Source: Methanosarcina thermophila TM-1 (lineage in GTDB: Archaea > Halobacteriota > Methanosarcinia > Methanosarcinales > Methanosarcinaceae). From it: a stretch of 64,000 bases of DNA. This document shows positions 19,952 to 28,957 of the stretch, in pieces. The stretch is taken from NCBI RefSeq assembly GCF_000969885.1, contig NZ_CP009501.1, positions 2,184,908 through 2,248,907 of the forward strand, given 5' to 3'. How positions within the stretch are numbered: the first letter of the stretch is position 1; each line of letters opens with the position of its first letter. The position numbers and the translations under genes are program-made. Under the pieces are notes generated by a model that was given only the letters and a program-made list of their open reading frames with translations, did no database searches and was not told where the DNA came from.

Positions 19952-21436
19952 ATGGGAAGCCGTCTTGCCACACAAAGTGCTGTAGATGTTGATATTCAGA
20001 AGGCGACCGGAGCTAAGGGAAGACCTCAGGAAGCAGTATTCGCGCAGAATCCTGAAAAAGGAGATCCATTAAGGGTAGTTATTATAGGGGGCGGAGCCTG
20101 CGGCATGGCAGTTGCCACCAAAGTTCGAAGGCAGAGTGATTTTGATATTATTGTACTTTCAAGAGATTCTCATACTGCTTATAGTCATTGTGGAATCCCT
20201 TTTGTTCTGGGCAGGGAAATTGAGAATTTTGAGAAGCTGATAGTAAAGCCCCTGGATTTCTTCCAGAAAAACAGAATAGATGTCAGGCTAAATGAGTGTG
20301 CAAGCTCAATAGACCTGGATCCAAAGATTGTTCGGACAGGGAAAGGAGTTTATCCTTTTGACAAACTTGTAATTGCTACAGGCAGCCTGCCCTTTGTACC
20401 TCGAATAAGCAGCGCAAATATTCTCCCCTATGGAGTCTTTACCCTGAGAAGCCTCAAGGATGGTATACTTTTTGAAAGAGCCCTTGAAACTGCTAATAGA
20501 GTTTGTATAATAGGCGCAGGAACACTAGGAATAGAGTGTGCAGTCGCGCTTGCAAAAAGAGGAATAAAACCTTTCCTCATAAGCAGAAGCAAAAACTTGG
20601 TTTCCAAGCAGCTTGATCCTGATATCTCTGTAATTATACGGGAACATCTGGAGAATATTGGGATTGAGGTTATCACCGGAGCAACTGTGACTTTTCCTGA
20701 AAATTTCTGGAAAGAAAAAATCCTGTTCCTTGAGGATAGGAAGCTCCCTGCAGATCTTGTACTTTTTACAAGCGGAGTTAGGCCTGAGACATCCATTGCT
20801 ATGGATGCAGGAATAAAAATCGGAAAATCCGGAGGGATAATTGTAAATGAAAGGCTCCAGGTTAAGGTAGGAGAAGAATTTCTTCCCTATGTATATGCAG
20901 GTGGGGAGTGTGTGGAAGTAACAGACCTTATAACAGGGGAACCCAGGTTAAGTCAATTGGGTACAACAGCCCGACATATGGCCGACATAATCGCCAACAA
21001 TATCACAGGAAAGCATGCCGTTCTCAGACCGCTTGCAGACCCTTGGGTAGCCGTGGCAGGAGATTTGCAATTTGGTGCAGTTGGTATCACTTCAAAAGAA
21101 GCCGAAAGCCATGGAATAAAGGTAGTCACAGGATTTTCCCGAGGACGTACAAGAGCTTCCTATTACCCGGGCAGGAAAGATCTGTATATTAAACTCCTGT
21201 TCAAAGATGAGATTCTGGTGGGTGCTCAACTTGTAGGAGGAGAAGGGATAAAGGAAAGAATCGATGCACTTTCTCTTGCAATCAGAAAGAAAGCAACGAT
21301 AAGAGACCTCCTTGATCTGGAAACATGCTACGTACCACCGTTATCTATGCTTGTAGATCCTCTCAAACCGGCTGTGAAAGCTGCAATCCGAAGTATAAAG
21401 GAAGAAGAAAAAAAGAAAAAGATGGCAGCAGGATAA
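19952..21436 (+). CDS. CoA-disulfide reductase / NADH oxidase-like flavoprotein
   Basis: It is a class III pyridine-nucleotide disulfide oxidoreductase. It has an FAD-binding Rossmann motif GGGACGMAVA near 46-55, a redox cysteine in AYSHCGIPF near 82, an NAD(P)H motif IGAGTLGIECA near 190, a second FAD segment VYAGGECVEV near 317 and a dimerisation domain. The single active-site Cys in SxCGxP places it with CoA-disulfide reductases and NADH oxidases and not with glutathione reductase. It has 494 aa, including a 40-residue N-terminal extension before the first strand. The likely role is disulfide or oxygen stress defence in the cytoplasm. The gene is monocistronic or co-transcribed with rtcA 37 nt downstream. 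Confidence 0.87.
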   Translation: MGSRLATQSAVDVDIQKATGAKGRPQEAVFAQNPEKGDPLRVVIIGGGACGMAVATKVRRQSDFDIIVLSRDSHTAYSHCGIPFVLGREIENFEKLIVKPLDFFQKNRIDVRLNECASSIDLDPKIVRTGKGVYPFDKLVIATGSLPFVPRISSANILPYGVFTLRSLKDGILFERALETANRVCIIGAGTLGIECAVALAKRGIKPFLISRSKNLVSKQLDPDISVIIREHLENIGIEVITGATVTFPENFWKEKILFLEDRKLPADLVLFTSGVRPETSIAMDAGIKIGKSGGIIVNERLQVKVGEEFLPYVYAGGECVEVTDLITGEPRLSQLGTTARHMADIIANNITGKHAVLRPLADPWVAVAGDLQFGAVGITSKEAESHGIKVVTGFSRGRTRASYYPGRKDLYIKLLFKDEILVGAQLVGGEGIKERIDALSLAIRKKATIRDLLDLETCYVPPLSMLVDPLKPAVKAAIRSIKEEEKKKKMAAG

Positions 21437-21473
21437 AGTAAGATCGAATCAGAACAGGGATGGGGGGAAGGAA

Positions 21474-22469
21474 ATGTTAGAAATCGATGGTTCTTACGGT
21501 GAAGGGGGAGGGCAGCTAGTCAGAACCGCTGTTGCTCTTTCTGCAGTTACAGGCAAAGAGATCAGGATTACAAATATCAGGAAAAATAGACCAAGCTCTG
21601 GATTAAAACAACAGCATTTAAAAGCCCTTGAAACTGCAGCGAAAATTTGCGAAGCCCGAGTTTCGGGACTTTTCCTGGGCTCTACTGAGCTTTCTTTTGC
21701 TCCAGTGGAAATAAAGGGGGGTAAGTATAATATTGATATTGGGACAGCAGGAAGCATAACCCTGCTGCTCCAGTGCATCATGCCAGCTCTGCCATTTGCG
21801 AAAGAAGAGGTTGAGTTAACGATAAAAGGAGGGACAGACGTGGCATGGTCTCCGACAGTACACTACTTACAACATGTGACCCTCAAAGCTCTGGGAAAGC
21901 TTGGCTATTCAGGTAGCGTAACCCTGAAGGAACACGGTTACTATCCTAAAGGAGGAGGGAAAATTTCCGCTTCATTTAAACCTTGCAGGCTTAAAGGATT
22001 TCATTTTTTAAAAGAAAAGGAAGAGATAAAGGGGATTTCTCACGCTTCGAATCTTCCTGCCCATGTACCTTTACGTCAGGCTGAAGCTGCCACCGCAAGA
22101 TTAAAAGAAGCCGGATATTCCTCACAGATCGAGACTCAATCTTTTGAAGCCTTTTCGACTGGAAGCGGAATAACTCTCTGGACAGGTTATATAGGTGGGA
22201 GTGCACTAGGGGAAAGAGGGCTGCCCGCTGAAAAAGTAGGCAAACGCGCCGCAGATGAAATTATTTCTGAACTTAGAGCAGGCGCTTCTGTGGATACACA
22301 CCTGGCAGACCAGCTAATACCGTACATGGCTCTTGCAGGAGATAGTTCTTACACAGTAAGGGAACTTTCTCTTCATACTGCTACAAATATCTGGATTACT
22401 GAACAATTCCTTGATGTTAAATTCAAGATAGAGGAAAAAGAAGGCGTTTTTGAAGTATCCGTGGATTGA
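21474..22469 (+). CDS. rtcA: RNA 3'-terminal phosphate cyclase
   Basis: It converts RNA 3'-phosphates to 2',3'-cyclic phosphates using ATP. The N-terminal signature is EIDGSYGEGGGQLVRTAVALS (the family's GxGGGQ patch), RPSSGLKQQHL follows, and HLADQLIPYMALA near the end carries the nucleotidylated histidine. At 331 aa it is full length. The GGGGGAAGG upstream is a strong ribosome-binding site for ATG 21474. It lies 37 nt after the flavoprotein gene on the same strand, and faces the kptA gene tail to tail. At 21702-21719 the coding sequence contains an exact ORB core (see findings). Confidence 0.93.
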   Translation: MLEIDGSYGEGGGQLVRTAVALSAVTGKEIRITNIRKNRPSSGLKQQHLKALETAAKICEARVSGLFLGSTELSFAPVEIKGGKYNIDIGTAGSITLLLQCIMPALPFAKEEVELTIKGGTDVAWSPTVHYLQHVTLKALGKLGYSGSVTLKEHGYYPKGGGKISASFKPCRLKGFHFLKEKEEIKGISHASNLPAHVPLRQAEAATARLKEAGYSSQIETQSFEAFSTGSGITLWTGYIGGSALGERGLPAEKVGKRAADEIISELRAGASVDTHLADQLIPYMALAGDSSYTVRELSLHTATNIWITEQFLDVKFKIEEKEGVFEVSVD

Positions 22470-22621
22470 GATATTAGAGAAAGTAGAGAAAGGACAGATA
22501 CAGGAGACTGCAGAAAAAGAAAGAGAAGAAAAAAGAGAGGGAAAGAGAAAAAAACTTGTGGAAAAGAGAAAAAGAATAGAAAGTAAAAGTACAAATCGAA
22601 ATTTGCTGGAAATTTTTAAGG
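22470..22621. other. Purine-rich convergent intergenic stretch
   Basis: The plus strand is A/G-rich (GAAAAAGAAAGAGAAG-type) between the ends of rtcA and kptA. No clear terminator hairpin is seen. Confidence 0.4.
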
Positions 22622-23245
22622 TCAATCTTCAATGACATAAAGATATTCAGGAGGTATCTTTTCCGTAAGTACGATGTCGTCAGTTGCAATTTTGAGAGAA
22701 ATCCCATCTTCCTGGGCTTTAAATGCATCTATTTGAAGGATGATAGGGTTTTCAGTATGAATAAGGGCTACTTCTAATGCCTTCTCATATGAGGTGCTGA
22801 GGTGGACGTATCTCTGTTTTACTGGAAAAATCCCATTCTCAAGCAGAACATCGACTTCCTCAGGGCTTGCCCCATAATATAGGTATGGATAATCGCTTTC
22901 CTTATAGTCCAGGTCAATATTGACAGAATGCCCATAACGTGCCCTGATTTTAGAATTACGAATTTCATACCTTCCTTTTTCATCGGATTCTACAAGGGCA
23001 TAAAGGTATTCCTTTTTCATCCAGTTGTACCGTTTTCTCATAACATCATAGAAATCATTGATATTAACCCAGCCGAACATGTCCATTTCAACCCCTGCAG
23101 ATGCTGGGAAATGCCGGAGAGTGCCTGATACAAACCTGCCAAGCTTTTCTTCCTTACTGTCGTCCAGCAGGTATCTGCCAGGGCGTTTACACTGCAGACA
23201 GCTGCCTCCTCTAAAATAGCCGTGCTCAGTGCATTTCCTAATCAT
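22622..23245 (-). CDS. kptA: RNA 2'-phosphotransferase (KptA/Tpt1)
   Basis: It transfers an internal 2'-phosphate from RNA to NAD+. The core has the expected RYGHSVNIDL (near 98), LYYGAS and VKQRYVHLSTSYEKAL segments with the Arg-His-Arg set of Tpt1 enzymes. The N-terminus carries a small zinc-finger-like knuckle with C5, H8, C16 and C19, seen in many archaeal members. It has 207 aa. It is convergent with rtcA, so two RNA-end enzymes are neighbours without sharing a transcript. Confidence 0.9.
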   Translation of the reverse strand: MIRKCTEHGYFRGGSCLQCKRPGRYLLDDSKEEKLGRFVSGTLRHFPASAGVEMDMFGWVNINDFYDVMRKRYNWMKKEYLYALVESDEKGRYEIRNSKIRARYGHSVNIDLDYKESDYPYLYYGASPEEVDVLLENGIFPVKQRYVHLSTSYEKALEVALIHTENPIILQIDAFKAQEDGISLKIATDDIVLTEKIPPEYLYVIED

Positions 23246-23337
23246 GATATCACGTACATAATGAAACTTTACTATAAATAAGGTTTTGTTTTAATGTCCC
23301 GTTTTGACAAAGCTGCAATGTTAAAGTTTTCAGTCTC

Positions 23338-24423
23338 TCAATCATTCTTGGTGTTAAAATTGTCTCCAAATACTTTATAGAATAATAAACCTGAAATAGC
23401 CAGAAAAGCAGCTCCTAATGCTGTTTCCCTAAAACCGAGAAGCTGGGAAGAAATTCCCCCCAGGAAAGCGCCTGCAACTCCTGCAGCGCCAATCATTGAA
23501 TTGATAAAACCCGCTGCTGTTGCTTTATCTGGATTCAGTTCGACAACCTGGCGGGTGGAGCCCACATACAAAAAAGACCAGGCACAGGCAACGAGAAACA
23601 TACTGGGTATAATATAAAGATAAGACGGGGCTAATGCATAACTTACAAAGCCAATAGCTGAAATGAGGTACCCTGCATAAATCAGTTTTCTGTTTTCAAA
23701 GGAATCCAGCCTGCGCATAATTAAAAACTGGACTGCGGGGTTAATAGCGTAGATAAATCCTATCCAGAAAGCACTTGCTCCTAGCTGCTTAAGATACAGA
23801 GGATAAAATGCCCAGACTCCTAGGGCCCCGGTATGGCGGAGGAAAAGAGGAAAATAGATTCCTGAATTCTTCAACAGAGTATTCAAAGAAAAGTATGGAG
23901 CGCCAAGCCTGGGTTTTATAACGTTTTCCAACTTTAGAGCCTGTAAAAAACATAATAGGTAAAAAGTGGCAGAAAGCAGGAAGAGTATACTCATTTTTTC
24001 TCCTATAAGACCTGCTAACAGGAAGCCAGCCATCCATCCCAGAGAACCTAGGGAAATAAATCTTCCCAGGCTCTCTTTCTGGTAGTACACATACGCGATC
24101 AATGCCCCAGGGCAAATTCCTACAGTAAAACCTGTAAAAGCTCTTGAAAGCATGAGAGAACCCGGGTCATTGGCAAAAATCTGAAGGAAAAAAGCTACAG
24201 ATGAAAATCCAAGACCTCCGAGGAGAATTATGCGTAGATTATGGAAGTCTCCAAGCCTGCCAAAGATAAAGGAGGAAAGCAAGATCGCAGCTGAGTAAAT
24301 ACTCACTATGAGACCTACCTCAAAATAAGAAGCTCCAAAGGATGTTGCAAATATAGGAATGAAGAATAAGGAAAGCACATTTGCTGTATTTGAGAGGAAC
24401 TGAATCCTATTTACCTGTATCAA
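23338..24423 (-). CDS. Major facilitator superfamily transporter
   Basis: It is a 361-aa membrane protein with about 11-12 hydrophobic helices and the MFS loop motif FGRLGDFHNLRIILLGG between helices 2 and 3 (near 54-70). A second internal repeat half begins near residue 185. It is short for the superfamily (usually 390 or more), mostly through short loops, and no truncation is apparent. The substrate cannot be read from the sequence; neighbours give no hint. It may be a drug- or sugar-efflux type carrier. Confidence 0.83.
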   Translation of the reverse strand: MIQVNRIQFLSNTANVLSLFFIPIFATSFGASYFEVGLIVSIYSAAILLSSFIFGRLGDFHNLRIILLGGLGFSSVAFFLQIFANDPGSLMLSRAFTGFTVGICPGALIAYVYYQKESLGRFISLGSLGWMAGFLLAGLIGEKMSILFLLSATFYLLCFLQALKLENVIKPRLGAPYFSLNTLLKNSGIYFPLFLRHTGALGVWAFYPLYLKQLGASAFWIGFIYAINPAVQFLIMRRLDSFENRKLIYAGYLISAIGFVSYALAPSYLYIIPSMFLVACAWSFLYVGSTRQVVELNPDKATAAGFINSMIGAAGVAGAFLGGISSQLLGFRETALGAAFLAISGLLFYKVFGDNFNTKND

Positions 24424-25454
24424 GCAATCAACACCAGAAAAGCATGGGTGCAGTCTATTAATATTGTTTCCGTTTTTTGTTAGAAAGTACTTTCGTCGGG
24501 CACGCGGCAGTTTTTAGTAAAACGGCATGTATATCATAGCGAGATTTAAGGTATTTTTGAACGAAGGTATTTTTACTGAACACCGCACTCAACGCTACTT
24601 AAAGCCTGATGGCATATAGATTGAAACTTTCGAAGCTAGGTTGAGAATTGGGTCAACAGTCTCACTGAGATGATTTATGAACCTGGCTTCAAACATAGTA
24701 AAGTCTATATACAAAAGCCTTATAGGGGCAAAATCTTCTAAATTGCCTGCAAGTGGTTACTACAGCCAGGACAAAAAAACATAAAATATAACTTAGACAA
24801 TAGGACTTAAAACATAAGATTTAACAGATTAAATTTAGCAGATTAAAGTTTATTAAAGTTTAAAGCAGTGGAAACACAAAACAAAAATAATAAGAAAGTT
24901 CTACAAATATCTGGCTACAACATTTGTCTGGCTATAACCTTTCTTGTTGTAGATTCATAAAAGATATAAATTTTGAGATACGCTACTTTGAAATCTTGTA
25001 TGAAATATGTCTGAAATCTGGAACATGTCTAAATATATTTGTCTGAAATATGTCTGAATATACTTGTCTGAAATACGTCTGAATATATCTGGAATATATT
25101 TGAAATACCCGGAATATATCTTGTCTGAAATATCTGAATATATCCGGAACATATCAGAATGTATCTGGAACATTTATTGAATATTTATGGAATAATTATG
25201 GAATATTTATGGAAATGCCTGAAATGTGCGTGAAACTTAATTGAAACATTCTTAATTTTTATAGTAATATTAAATTTTCTAATCAACTGGTATCATAAAC
25301 ATTTATAAACAATTTTTAGATTGTATGCCTTAATGCCGGAGCTTGATCCAAAGCAATAGCCTCACTAGCAGCAACCTTACCAGCACATTAATGCCGCCGG
25401 AACTTAAACAAATAAAAAACACGGAAAATAAGAATTGTACTTTAAGGGGATAAT
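24424..25454. other. 1-kb intergenic region upstream of the RPA gene
   Basis: No gene is supported. The middle part (24770-24890) is AT-rich with short direct repeats of ATTTAACAGATTAA type. The block at 24990-25220 is a degenerate tandem repeat, listed separately. Promoter elements of rpa must lie within the last 100 bp, but no single TATA box stands out. Confidence 0.5.
24990..25220. repeat. Degenerate tandem repeat (about 10-22 bp units)
   Basis: Many copies of a unit resembling CTGAATATATCTGGAA(C/T)AT occur in a row, with drift in length and sequence. An open frame on the minus strand across it (24955-25173) is only the translation of the repeat. Confidence 0.75.
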
Positions 25455-26909
25455 ATGACAGATGTTGAATCAATATATAAAAAGCTCAGCCATGTCATCA
25501 GTAAAGAAGATTTTCTGCAGCGTGTCCAGAGAAAGATGGAAAGCATGGGCGGGCTTTGTGATGAACCTATGGCTGCCATGCTGGTTGCCAATGAACTAGG
25601 ATTTTCAGATGTAAGTCGGGAAAATGTAAAGATTAAGGACATTAAAGCTGACAGCGGACCGGTTAACTTTATTGCAAGAGTATTATCGGTTTTTGATGCC
25701 AAGGAATTTACCCGGAATGATGGGACGATAGGAAGGGTGGGAAATTTAATTGTCGGAGATGAGACCGGAAAAATAAAGCTTACTCTCTGGGACAGTATGG
25801 CAGATCTCATCAAGGTTGGAAAAATCAAAGTAGGGCAAACCCTCCAGATCAGCGGCTATGCAAAGCAAGGATACTCCGGAGTGGAAGTCAATGTAGGAAA
25901 TAATGGAGTCATAACCGAGAGTGAAGAAGAAATCGATGTGGTTGCAAGCAGCCAGAAGATTAAGGATGTAAAGGATGGCATGGGAGACCTGAATTTGATA
26001 GGTAAAGTTCTGGAAGTCTCAGAAATAAGGACTTTCCAGAGAAAAGACGGCAGCACTGGAAAGGTTGGAAGTCTGCTCCTTGGGGATGCAACAGGCACAA
26101 TCAGAGTGACATTATGGGATGAGAAAACCGAGTTTCTGAACCAGATAGAATATGGAGATACTGTGGAGCTTATCAATGCTTACGCCCGGGAAAATGCATT
26201 TAGTCAGAAAGTTGAGCTTCAGGTAGGAAGCCGAAGTATAATCCGGAAAAGTGAAAAGGAAATTGAGTATAAGGAGAAATTTACCCCGATTGCAGATATC
26301 AGTGCTGATATGAATGATGTCAATGTTTGTGGGAGGGTACTGGACATTGGGGAAATTCGCACCTTTGAGAAAAGAGATGGGTCCACCGGAAGAGTCGGAA
26401 ATCTCCTTATTGGGGATTCCACAGGAAAAATCAGGCTGACTCTCTGGGATGAAAAAACCGACTTTCTGGATGAGATTGATTTTGACGAGACAATAGAAGT
26501 ACTCCATGCCTATTCTCGGGAAAATGCTTTCAACCAGCAGGTGGAGCTGAATCTTGGAAGCAGAGGGATAATCCAGAAAAGTGAGAAGGAAATTGAGTAT
26601 AGAGAAAAGTTTACGGATATCGCTGATATTGTCCCAGGGGAGAGTTACTCAGTCCAGGGGAAAGTTTCCGAAATTGGAGAACTCCGGGAGTTTGAGAGGG
26701 AAGATGGAACCGAAAGTGTGGTTGCAAATCTGCAACTTGAAGACGAAACCGGTAGCATAAGGATAACTCTCTGGGGAGAGCAGGCATATGTTATCGAGGA
26801 TCTTGATATTGATTCCGAGATACAGATTATTAACGCATATGCAAAATATGGTCTGAACGAGGAAATCGAGTTGAGTGTCGGGAACCGGAGCAGAGTGATT
26901 ATACTTTGA
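25455..26909 (+). CDS. Single-stranded DNA-binding protein RPA, four OB folds
   Basis: It matches the single-subunit RPA1 type of Methanosarcina. It binds ssDNA during replication, repair and recombination. A short helical N-terminal part (1-60) is followed by four OB folds at about 62-150, 170-260, 285-375 and 395-484. Each has the pattern D-x-T-G-x-I-(K/R)-x-T-L-W. OB2 and OB3 are very close in protein and DNA (GKIRLTLWDEKT versus GTIRVTLWDEKT), a sign of internal duplication. There is no zinc finger. The start ATG 25455 follows AAGGGG. It is the last gene before a 683-bp gap that carries two ORBs. Confidence 0.92.
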   Translation: MTDVESIYKKLSHVISKEDFLQRVQRKMESMGGLCDEPMAAMLVANELGFSDVSRENVKIKDIKADSGPVNFIARVLSVFDAKEFTRNDGTIGRVGNLIVGDETGKIKLTLWDSMADLIKVGKIKVGQTLQISGYAKQGYSGVEVNVGNNGVITESEEEIDVVASSQKIKDVKDGMGDLNLIGKVLEVSEIRTFQRKDGSTGKVGSLLLGDATGTIRVTLWDEKTEFLNQIEYGDTVELINAYARENAFSQKVELQVGSRSIIRKSEKEIEYKEKFTPIADISADMNDVNVCGRVLDIGEIRTFEKRDGSTGRVGNLLIGDSTGKIRLTLWDEKTDFLDEIDFDETIEVLHAYSRENAFNQQVELNLGSRGIIQKSEKEIEYREKFTDIADIVPGESYSVQGKVSEIGELREFEREDGTESVVANLQLEDETGSIRITLWGEQAYVIEDLDIDSEIQIINAYAKYGLNEEIELSVGNRSRVIIL

Positions 26910-26989
26910 TCATTCCCCTTCTTCGCTTTATTCCTGATTTACTCCTTCAACCCATATTTTAGCAAAATAAAAGTTTATGAAGTTGCGTT

Positions 26990-27010
26990 CCAGTGGAAAT
27001 AAAGGGGTCT
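26990..27010 (+). repeat. Origin recognition box (ORB) A, distal site
   Basis: It reads CCAGTGGAAATAAAGGGG followed by TC. This is the archaeal ORB layout: a dyad around TCCAGTGGA plus a G-string, bound by Orc1/Cdc6 in other archaea. Confidence 0.75.
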
Positions 27011-27166
27011 AAAAAATTTCCTGCGAGAAAATAGAAAGCATTACAAATATAATTTGAGTTTTTTCTAAACTGTATAAGCCTGCTTTCTAAAATATACTTT
27101 TCTTCTGCACTTATTCTTTATACTTTCTGCAAACGGTTAAAGATTTTTCAGTCTCAGCAAAAATCT

Positions 27167-27187
27167 CCAGTGGAAACAAAGGGGTTC
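27167..27187 (+). repeat. Origin recognition box (ORB) B, distal site
   Basis: It reads CCAGTGGAAACAAAGGGG followed by TTC, in the same orientation as ORB A and 177 bp from it. Similarity continues for about 20 bp downstream of both boxes, so they arose by duplication of a longer unit. Confidence 0.75.
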
Positions 27188-27330
27188 TGAAAATTTTCCT
27201 GCAAAAATCCCCTAAATTTTTCTTCATGAAAAGCAAAAGGTACCTTAAAAAGAATGCCCTCCTTACTTCTTGCAAACTTCTATTCTCTGCAAAAAAAGCA
27301 AATGCCGTTATCGTTATGTACCATTGACTC

Positions 27331-27340
27331 ATATATATAA
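27331..27340 (+). promoter_or_regulatory. TATA box of the first CBS gene
   Basis: ATATATATAA predicts transcription from about 27362 and a leader of about 230 nt, long for an archaeal mRNA. Confidence 0.45.
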
Positions 27341-27592
27341 GTATCACAAAAACACCCGAAAAGTGTGGGGAAGACACTTAGAGGGAGCGAACAAAAAAAA
27401 TAAATCCGAAAACTAAGGATTTGCTGGAGTATCATCTTTAAAAAAGCTAATTATTGCAGGACCTGAACCGGAGGGAAGACTAAGGTAGTCTGAAAGTTTT
27501 TTCCAAAGGAAACTGGAAGCCTGATGAGCTTTTATATCGTGAGTTTTATTATTGAATTGCCGGAGTTTGGAACGAAGGGGGAGCGGCAGTAA

Positions 27593-28858
27593 ATGGCAGA
27601 TGGACCTGAGAGGGACATAGATGCTGAGAGCGGAAATTATGCTGACATTCACAATAGAGAGATTGAAAGAGAGCTCTCAGTTGCTGAAGTTATGAATAAA
27701 GCAGTTATAGTAATAGATATCAACTCAGATATTCCTGCTATTGCAAGAGAAATGGTCAGTCGTGATGCTGGAAGCGTCATTATCACTGAGAATGGTCAGG
27801 CTATGGGCATCATAACTGAAAGAGATCTTGTAAAAAGTATTGTTACAGAAAACAGAAAACCAGATGAAGTGAAAGCAGAGGAAGTCCTCTCAAGTCCTCT
27901 TGTAACTATAGAGCCTGAAGCTGATATAATAAAAGCTTCTGAAATCATGTTAAAAGCAAATATTAAAAGGCTGCCAGTCCTGAAAGACAGAACAGTAATA
28001 GGAGTGATTTCAAATACTGATATTCTGATGGTAACACCTGGACTTAATACTATTCTTAAAGATCTTATTGAAATGAATAGAGACGCTCTCCTCTCCATTC
28101 CGCCAAGAGACGAGATCCCGGATTTAAAAAATTCCAGAATAAATGTATGTGAATCCTGTGACTCTATTTCCTTTGACCTGAAGTATCTAGACGGCAGGTA
28201 TTTATGTGGAAGCTGCCGGCATGAGCATGATATAGAGGCTGACAGGGGAAGATATGCTGGTCTCCACAATAGAAATATTGGTAAAGTCTCAGTTGCTCAA
28301 GCTATGAACAAGGCAGTCATAATAATGGACATAGACTCAGATATTCCTGCTATTGCAAGAGAAATGGTCAGCCGTGATGCTGGAAGCGTCATTATCACTG
28401 AGAATGATAAGGCTATGGGCATCATAACTGAAAGGGATCTGGTAAAAGGTATTGTTGCAGAAAACAGAAAACCAGATGAAGTAAGAGCGGAGGACATTCT
28501 CTCAAGCCCTCTTATAACTATAGAACCCGAAAAAAGTATTGCAGAAGCTTCCGAAATAATGTTAAAAGCAAACATTAAAAGATTGCCAGTTCTGGAAGAC
28601 AGAAAAGTAATAGGAATAATTTCGAATACTGATATCCTGATGGTAACACCTGGACTTAGTACTATTCTTAAAGATCTTATTGATATGAACAGAGAAGCTC
28701 TACTATCTGTCCCATCGATTGAAGAAATTTCAGAGTCTGAAGATTTTCCCTCGGGAATATGTGAATCCTGTAATACTTTCTCATATGACCTTAAATTAGT
28801 GAACGGACAGTACCTATGTGGAAGATGTCGGGAAGAAGTAGGGGAAAATTACGAGTAA
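27593..28858 (+). CDS. CBS-domain protein, internally duplicated, with two zinc ribbons
   Basis: The 421-aa protein is two copies of one module. Each module is a pair of CBS motifs (Bateman module; about 35-150 and 240-360) and then a small C-x2-C...C-x2-C ribbon (CESCDSISF..CGSC near 185-208 and CESCNTFSY..CGRC near 395-415). The copies share long identical runs such as AIAREMVSRDAGSVIITEN at about 67 and 274, and DNA identity is also high, so the duplication is recent. Bateman modules usually bind adenosine ligands and control a partner. No catalytic domain is present. It is the first of five CBS genes in a row. Confidence 0.85.
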   Translation: MADGPERDIDAESGNYADIHNREIERELSVAEVMNKAVIVIDINSDIPAIAREMVSRDAGSVIITENGQAMGIITERDLVKSIVTENRKPDEVKAEEVLSSPLVTIEPEADIIKASEIMLKANIKRLPVLKDRTVIGVISNTDILMVTPGLNTILKDLIEMNRDALLSIPPRDEIPDLKNSRINVCESCDSISFDLKYLDGRYLCGSCRHEHDIEADRGRYAGLHNRNIGKVSVAQAMNKAVIIMDIDSDIPAIAREMVSRDAGSVIITENDKAMGIITERDLVKGIVAENRKPDEVRAEDILSSPLITIEPEKSIAEASEIMLKANIKRLPVLEDRKVIGIISNTDILMVTPGLSTILKDLIDMNREALLSVPSIEEISESEDFPSGICESCNTFSYDLKLVNGQYLCGRCREEVGENYE

Positions 28859-28957
28859 TAATTTAATCTTGAATATAATCTTGAAATAGTAATGTATAAT
28901 CTTGAGATAGTAATTTCCAGAAATTCTTTTTCTAAAGGGAGTATAGGAAGGTAGACA

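Larger units (their letters stand above)
26910..27592. other. Intergenic region with two ORBs and a long leader for the CBS cluster
   Basis: It contains two origin-recognition-box sequences (26990-27010 and 27167-27187) with similar 3' flanks (AAAATTTTCCTGCAAAAA type), a TATA box ATATATATAA near 27331-27340, and then about 230 nt before the first CBS gene. This leader can form AAGTGT/ACACTT (27360-27380) and GACTA/TAGTC (27477-27491) hairpins. An open frame at 27413-27652 (minus) is not supported by any family signal. Confidence 0.55.

Noticed and set aside
24955-25173. 72-codon frame on the minus strand
   Set aside because: It is only the translation of a degenerate tandem repeat (Ile/Tyr/Asp/Phe-rich).
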